A stretch of 7,252 nt of DNA, from positions 1 to 7,252 of the forward strand of contig JASLEW010000688.1 of NCBI GenBank assembly GCA_030150965.1, given 5' to 3'. Below are positions 5,261 to 7,252 of this stretch, in pieces; within the stretch, counting starts at the first letter, position 1, and the number at the start of each line of letters is the position of its first letter. The position numbers and the translations under genes were made by a program. A model generated the notes under the pieces. It ran no database searches and had not been told where the DNA came from. It saw nothing but the letters and a program-made list of their open reading frames with translations. This stretch comes from Thermoanaerobaculia bacterium (lineage in GTDB: Bacteria > Acidobacteriota > Thermoanaerobaculia > Multivoradales > UBA5704).

Positions 5261-5594
5261 GCGCCCGGCGGGCGCCGGCGGCCAGAGTGGACCGACGCGG
5301 CGCCCCCTCCGAGGGGAAGAGGCCCCTGCGCCCACCTTCATGCTTCGGAGCCGGGCCCTTGCCGATGGGCAACCGCTGAGCTCGTGGCGGCAGCCCGTCC
5401 GTCACCAGGCCGGCGTGATCGCCGCCCGGCGGACCGAGGAACGATCGGCGGTGCGGAATCCCCTCATGCTCGTTCGTCGGGTGGCGGGGGCGGCGTGGGG
5501 CGGCGTCGCCGCGGCGCTCGATGTGCTACTGTCGCGCCACTTCTGCAACCGCTCGGGTCCGCGGCGCAACGGGTCCAGGAGCGCCGCGAGATCG
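5261..5594. other. Intergenic region between the secreted protein gene and purE
   Basis: Both flanking genes point away from this 334-bp stretch, and I find no gene in it. Open frames crossing it have Arg/Pro-rich composition and no ribosome binding sites. It holds two competing hairpins at 5304-5327. It also has a small stem-loop TTGCC-GATG-GGCAA at about 5357-5370, and a TGCTACTGT string near 5524-5532 that could be an extended -10 for purE. I recognise no known purine riboswitch. Confidence 0.5.
5304..5327 (+). other. Mutually exclusive hairpins upstream of purE
   Basis: AGGGG (5312-5316) can pair either with CCCCT upstream (5304-5308, loop CCG) or with CCCCT downstream (5323-5327, loop AAGAGG). 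Competing stems of this kind occur in attenuators, but this one lies about 270 bp before purE and may not be transcribed. Confidence 0.3.
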
Positions 5595-5608
5595 ATGCAA
5601 TCGATGCA
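5591..5608 (+). repeat. Perfect 9-bp tandem duplication containing the purE start codon
   Basis: ATCGATGCA occurs twice in a row, giving two in-frame ATGs at 5595 and 5604 (MQSMQPND). Nine base pairs is three codons, so the frame is kept. Each copy also contains the palindrome ATCGAT. Confidence 0.8.
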
Positions 5609-6098
5609 ACCGAACGATCCGCCGCTGGTGAGCGTCATCATGGGCAGCAGGTCCGACTGGGAGACGCTGCGCCATGCCGACGAGATGCTCACCCGCTTCG
5701 CCGTGCCGCACGAGTGCCGGGTGGTGTCGGCGCACCGCACGCCGCAGTGGATGCACGAGTTTGCCGCCGGCGCCCTGGACCGCGGTGTCGAGGTGATCAT
5801 CGCCGGGGCCGGCGGCGCCGCCCACCTGCCGGGCATGGTGGCGGCGCAGACGCTGCTGCCGGTGCTCGGCGTGCCGGTCGAGAGCCGCGCGCTGCACGGG
5901 GTCGATTCGCTGCTGTCGATCGTGCAGATGCCCGCCGGGGTGCCGGTCGGCACCCTGGCGATCGGCGCCGCCGGGGCGGCGAACGCGGCGCTGCTCGCGG
6001 TGCGCATCCTGGCCGCCACGCGGCCGGAGCTGCGGCGGAGGCTGCGCGAGTTCGGCGAGGAGCAGACGCGGCGCGTCCTCGGCGAGACCCTGCCGTGA
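5595..6098 (+). CDS. purE: 5-(carboxyamino)imidazole ribonucleotide mutase PurE (class I)
   Basis: PurE converts N5-CAIR, made by PurK, to 4-carboxy-AIR in cytoplasmic de novo purine synthesis. The 167 residues contain all family landmarks: VIMGSRSDWETL (14-25, phosphate binding), SAHRTP (45-50, with the catalytic His47), GAGGAAHLPGMVAAQT (71-86) and SIVQMPAGVPVGTLAIG (108-124). The C-terminal helix is normal. Pairing with purK marks it as the class I bacterial mutase rather than the AIR carboxylase type. Two starts are possible: ATG 5595 (AGGAG 13 nt upstream, GAG 4 nt upstream) or ATG 5604 within the duplicated 9-mer. The longer frame to 5340 is not supported. The stop overlaps the purK GTG by 4 bp. 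Confidence 0.96.
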   Translation: MQSMQPNDPPLVSVIMGSRSDWETLRHADEMLTRFAVPHECRVVSAHRTPQWMHEFAAGALDRGVEVIIAGAGGAAHLPGMVAAQTLLPVLGVPVESRALHGVDSLLSIVQMPAGVPVGTLAIGAAGAANAALLAVRILAATRPELRRRLREFGEEQTRRVLGETLP

Positions 6099-7252
6099 GC
6101 GGCACGACCGGCGCCATCCTGCCGGGCGCCACCCTGGGCGTCCTGGGCAGCGGCCAGCTCGGCCGCATGTTCGCCATCGCCGCCCGCCGCATGGGCTACC
6201 GCGTCCACACCCTCTCGCCCGAGGACGACACGCCGACCGGCCAGGTGGCGGACCGCGAGGTGCGGGCGGCCTACGGCGACCTCGACGCGGTGCGCGCCTT
6301 CGCCCGGGCGGTGGACGTGGTCACCTTCGAGTTCGAGAACGTCCCCGCCGCGACCGCCGAGGCCGCGGCCGAGGAGGCGCCGGTGCGCCCCGCCGGCGCG
6401 GTCCTCCACACCACCCAGAACCGGCTGCGCGAGAAGGGCTTCCTGGCGGCGGCGGGGTTGCCGGTGACGCCCTGGGCGGCGGTGCGCTCGGCGGCCGAGC
6501 TGTCGGCGGCGCTCGCGGCGCTGGGGACTCCCGCGGTGCTCAAGACCGCCGGCTGGGGCTACGACGGCAAGGGGCAGGTGCGCATCGCGGGCGCCGAGGA
6601 GGCGGCCGGGGCGTGGGCAGCGCTCGGCACCGGCGAGGCGGTGCTGGAGGGCTTCGTGGACTTCGCCGCCGAGGTGTCGGTGGTGGCGGCGCGCGGCGTG
6701 GACGGCTCGTTCGCCCACTACGGGCTGATCGAGAACGTGCACCGCCGCCACGTCCTGGACGTGTCGGTGGCGCCGGCGCCGGCCGCCGCCGCGGCGCCGG
6801 AGCTGGAGCGCGAGGCGGTGGCGCTGGCCCGCGGCGTGCTCGAGGCGCTGCAGGTGGTGGGCGTGCTGTGCGTGGAGCTGTTCGTGACCCGGGAGGGGAA
6901 GCTCCTGATCAACGAGCTGGCGCCGCGGCCGCACAACTCGGGACACCTCACCTTCGACGCCTGCGTGACCAGCCAGTTCGAGCAGCAGCTGCGCGCCATC
7001 TGCGGCCTGCCGCTCGGCGACACCGCGCTGCTGCGGCCGGCGGCGATGGCCAATCTGCTGGGCGACCTGTGGGAGGGCGGCGAGCCCGACTGGGCGGCGG
7101 CCTGCGCCTTCCCCGACGTCAAGCTCCACCTCTACGGCAAGGCGCGGGCGCGCCCCGGCCGCAAGATGGGTCACCTGACGGCGCTGGCCGGCGACGCGGC
7201 GGCGGCGCGGAGCCAGGTGCTGGCCGCCCCGCGCCGAGCGCCGCGCGGGCGA
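6095..7252 (+). CDS. purK: 5-(carboxyamino)imidazole ribonucleotide synthase PurK (3' end outside the window)
   Basis: PurK is an ATP-grasp ligase that joins bicarbonate to AIR to give N5-CAIR, the PurE substrate. Translation from the GTG at 6095, overlapping the purE TGA as GTGA, gives 386 residues with no stop before the edge. Visible marks are the N-terminal nucleotide-like fold LGVLGSGQLGRMFAIAARRM (14-33), the family string TFEFENVP (77-84), NRLREK near 113-118, the ATP-grasp glycine loop KTAGWGYDGKGQ (about 150-161), and the metal/ATP-binding NELAPRPHNSGH (273-284). The LLGDLWEGG and LHLYGKARARPGRKMGHLT segments near the C-terminus are also typical. The length is already at the family's usual size, so only a few residues should be missing. 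The window stops in the Arg-rich tail PRRAPRGR. Confidence 0.96.
   Translation, partial: MSGTTGAILPGATLGVLGSGQLGRMFAIAARRMGYRVHTLSPEDDTPTGQVADREVRAAYGDLDAVRAFARAVDVVTFEFENVPAATAEAAAEEAPVRPAGAVLHTTQNRLREKGFLAAAGLPVTPWAAVRSAAELSAALAALGTPAVLKTAGWGYDGKGQVRIAGAEEAAGAWAALGTGEAVLEGFVDFAAEVSVVAARGVDGSFAHYGLIENVHRRHVLDVSVAPAPAAAAAPELEREAVALARGVLEALQVVGVLCVELFVTREGKLLINELAPRPHNSGHLTFDACVTSQFEQQLRAICGLPLGDTALLRPAAMANLLGDLWEGGEPDWAAACAFPDVKLHLYGKARARPGRKMGHLTALAGDAAAARSQVLAAPRRAPRGR

Noticed and set aside
5250..5405. N-terminal extension of the secreted four-Cys protein
   Set aside because: It would bury the clear signal peptide 52 residues inside an Arg/Pro-rich stretch.
5300..5594. Purine riboswitch upstream of purE
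   Set aside because: I see none of the conserved purine-aptamer elements; only generic GC hairpins are present.
5402..7174. 590-codon minus-strand open frame opposite purE-purK
   Set aside because: It is antisense to two unmistakable enzymes. The product is Arg/His/Gly/Ala-rich with no domain, a normal by-product of GC-rich coding sequence.

Overview
The window is a very GC-rich bacterial chromosome segment with dense genes, strong G/C third-position bias and many Ala/Gly/Pro/Arg-rich proteins. No RNA genes, CRISPR arrays or insertion sequences are visible. The organism cannot be fixed from sequence alone. A peptide with an N-terminal cysteine motif of the kind fused to site-2 proteases, next to a RiPP precursor with a KLxLxKETLxxL leader, suggests an Acidobacteriota-like lineage (inference, moderate to low confidence).

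Layout. (1) Positions 1-1187, minus strand: a small membrane protein with a four-cysteine zinc motif, translationally coupled by an ATGA overlap to the N-terminus of a protein that leaves the window, probably a site-2 protease family member. A perfect TATAAT box drives them. (2) Positions 1222-2010, plus strand: a solitary livF-type ABC ATPase without its usual liv partners, diverging from (1) across what looks like a symmetric bidirectional promoter. (3) Positions 2011-2189: a convergent gap holding three imperfect ~31-bp GC-rich repeats. (4) Positions 2190-3026, minus strand: an AraC-family regulator. It diverges from a two-gene plus-strand unit, a VOC/glyoxalase-fold protein (3201-3668) and a secreted NTF2/SnoaL-like protein (3692-4216). 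Palindromes lie in the shared upstream region.

(5) Positions 4324-4476, minus strand: a 50-residue peptide gene with a GTG start and a strong Shine-Dalgarno. It looks like a RiPP precursor with a class I lanthipeptide-type leader and a Cys-rich C-terminal core. It is the most interesting object here. No modification enzyme is in the window. (6) Positions 4599-5249, minus strand: a secreted four-cysteine protein of unknown function. (7) Positions 5595-7252, plus strand: purE-purK, the two enzymes converting AIR to CAIR in purine synthesis, with a 4-bp GTGA overlap. purK runs off the right edge.

How they work together. Only purE-purK is a clear metabolic operon. AraC with VOC and NTF2-like may be a regulator-target module. 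The zinc-motif membrane protein and the putative protease form a coupled pair. The peptide gene and the secreted four-cysteine protein share a strand 122 bp apart, but a functional link is unproven. Several genes start 5-8 bp after a -10-like hexamer without a properly spaced Shine-Dalgarno, which hints at leaderless transcripts.
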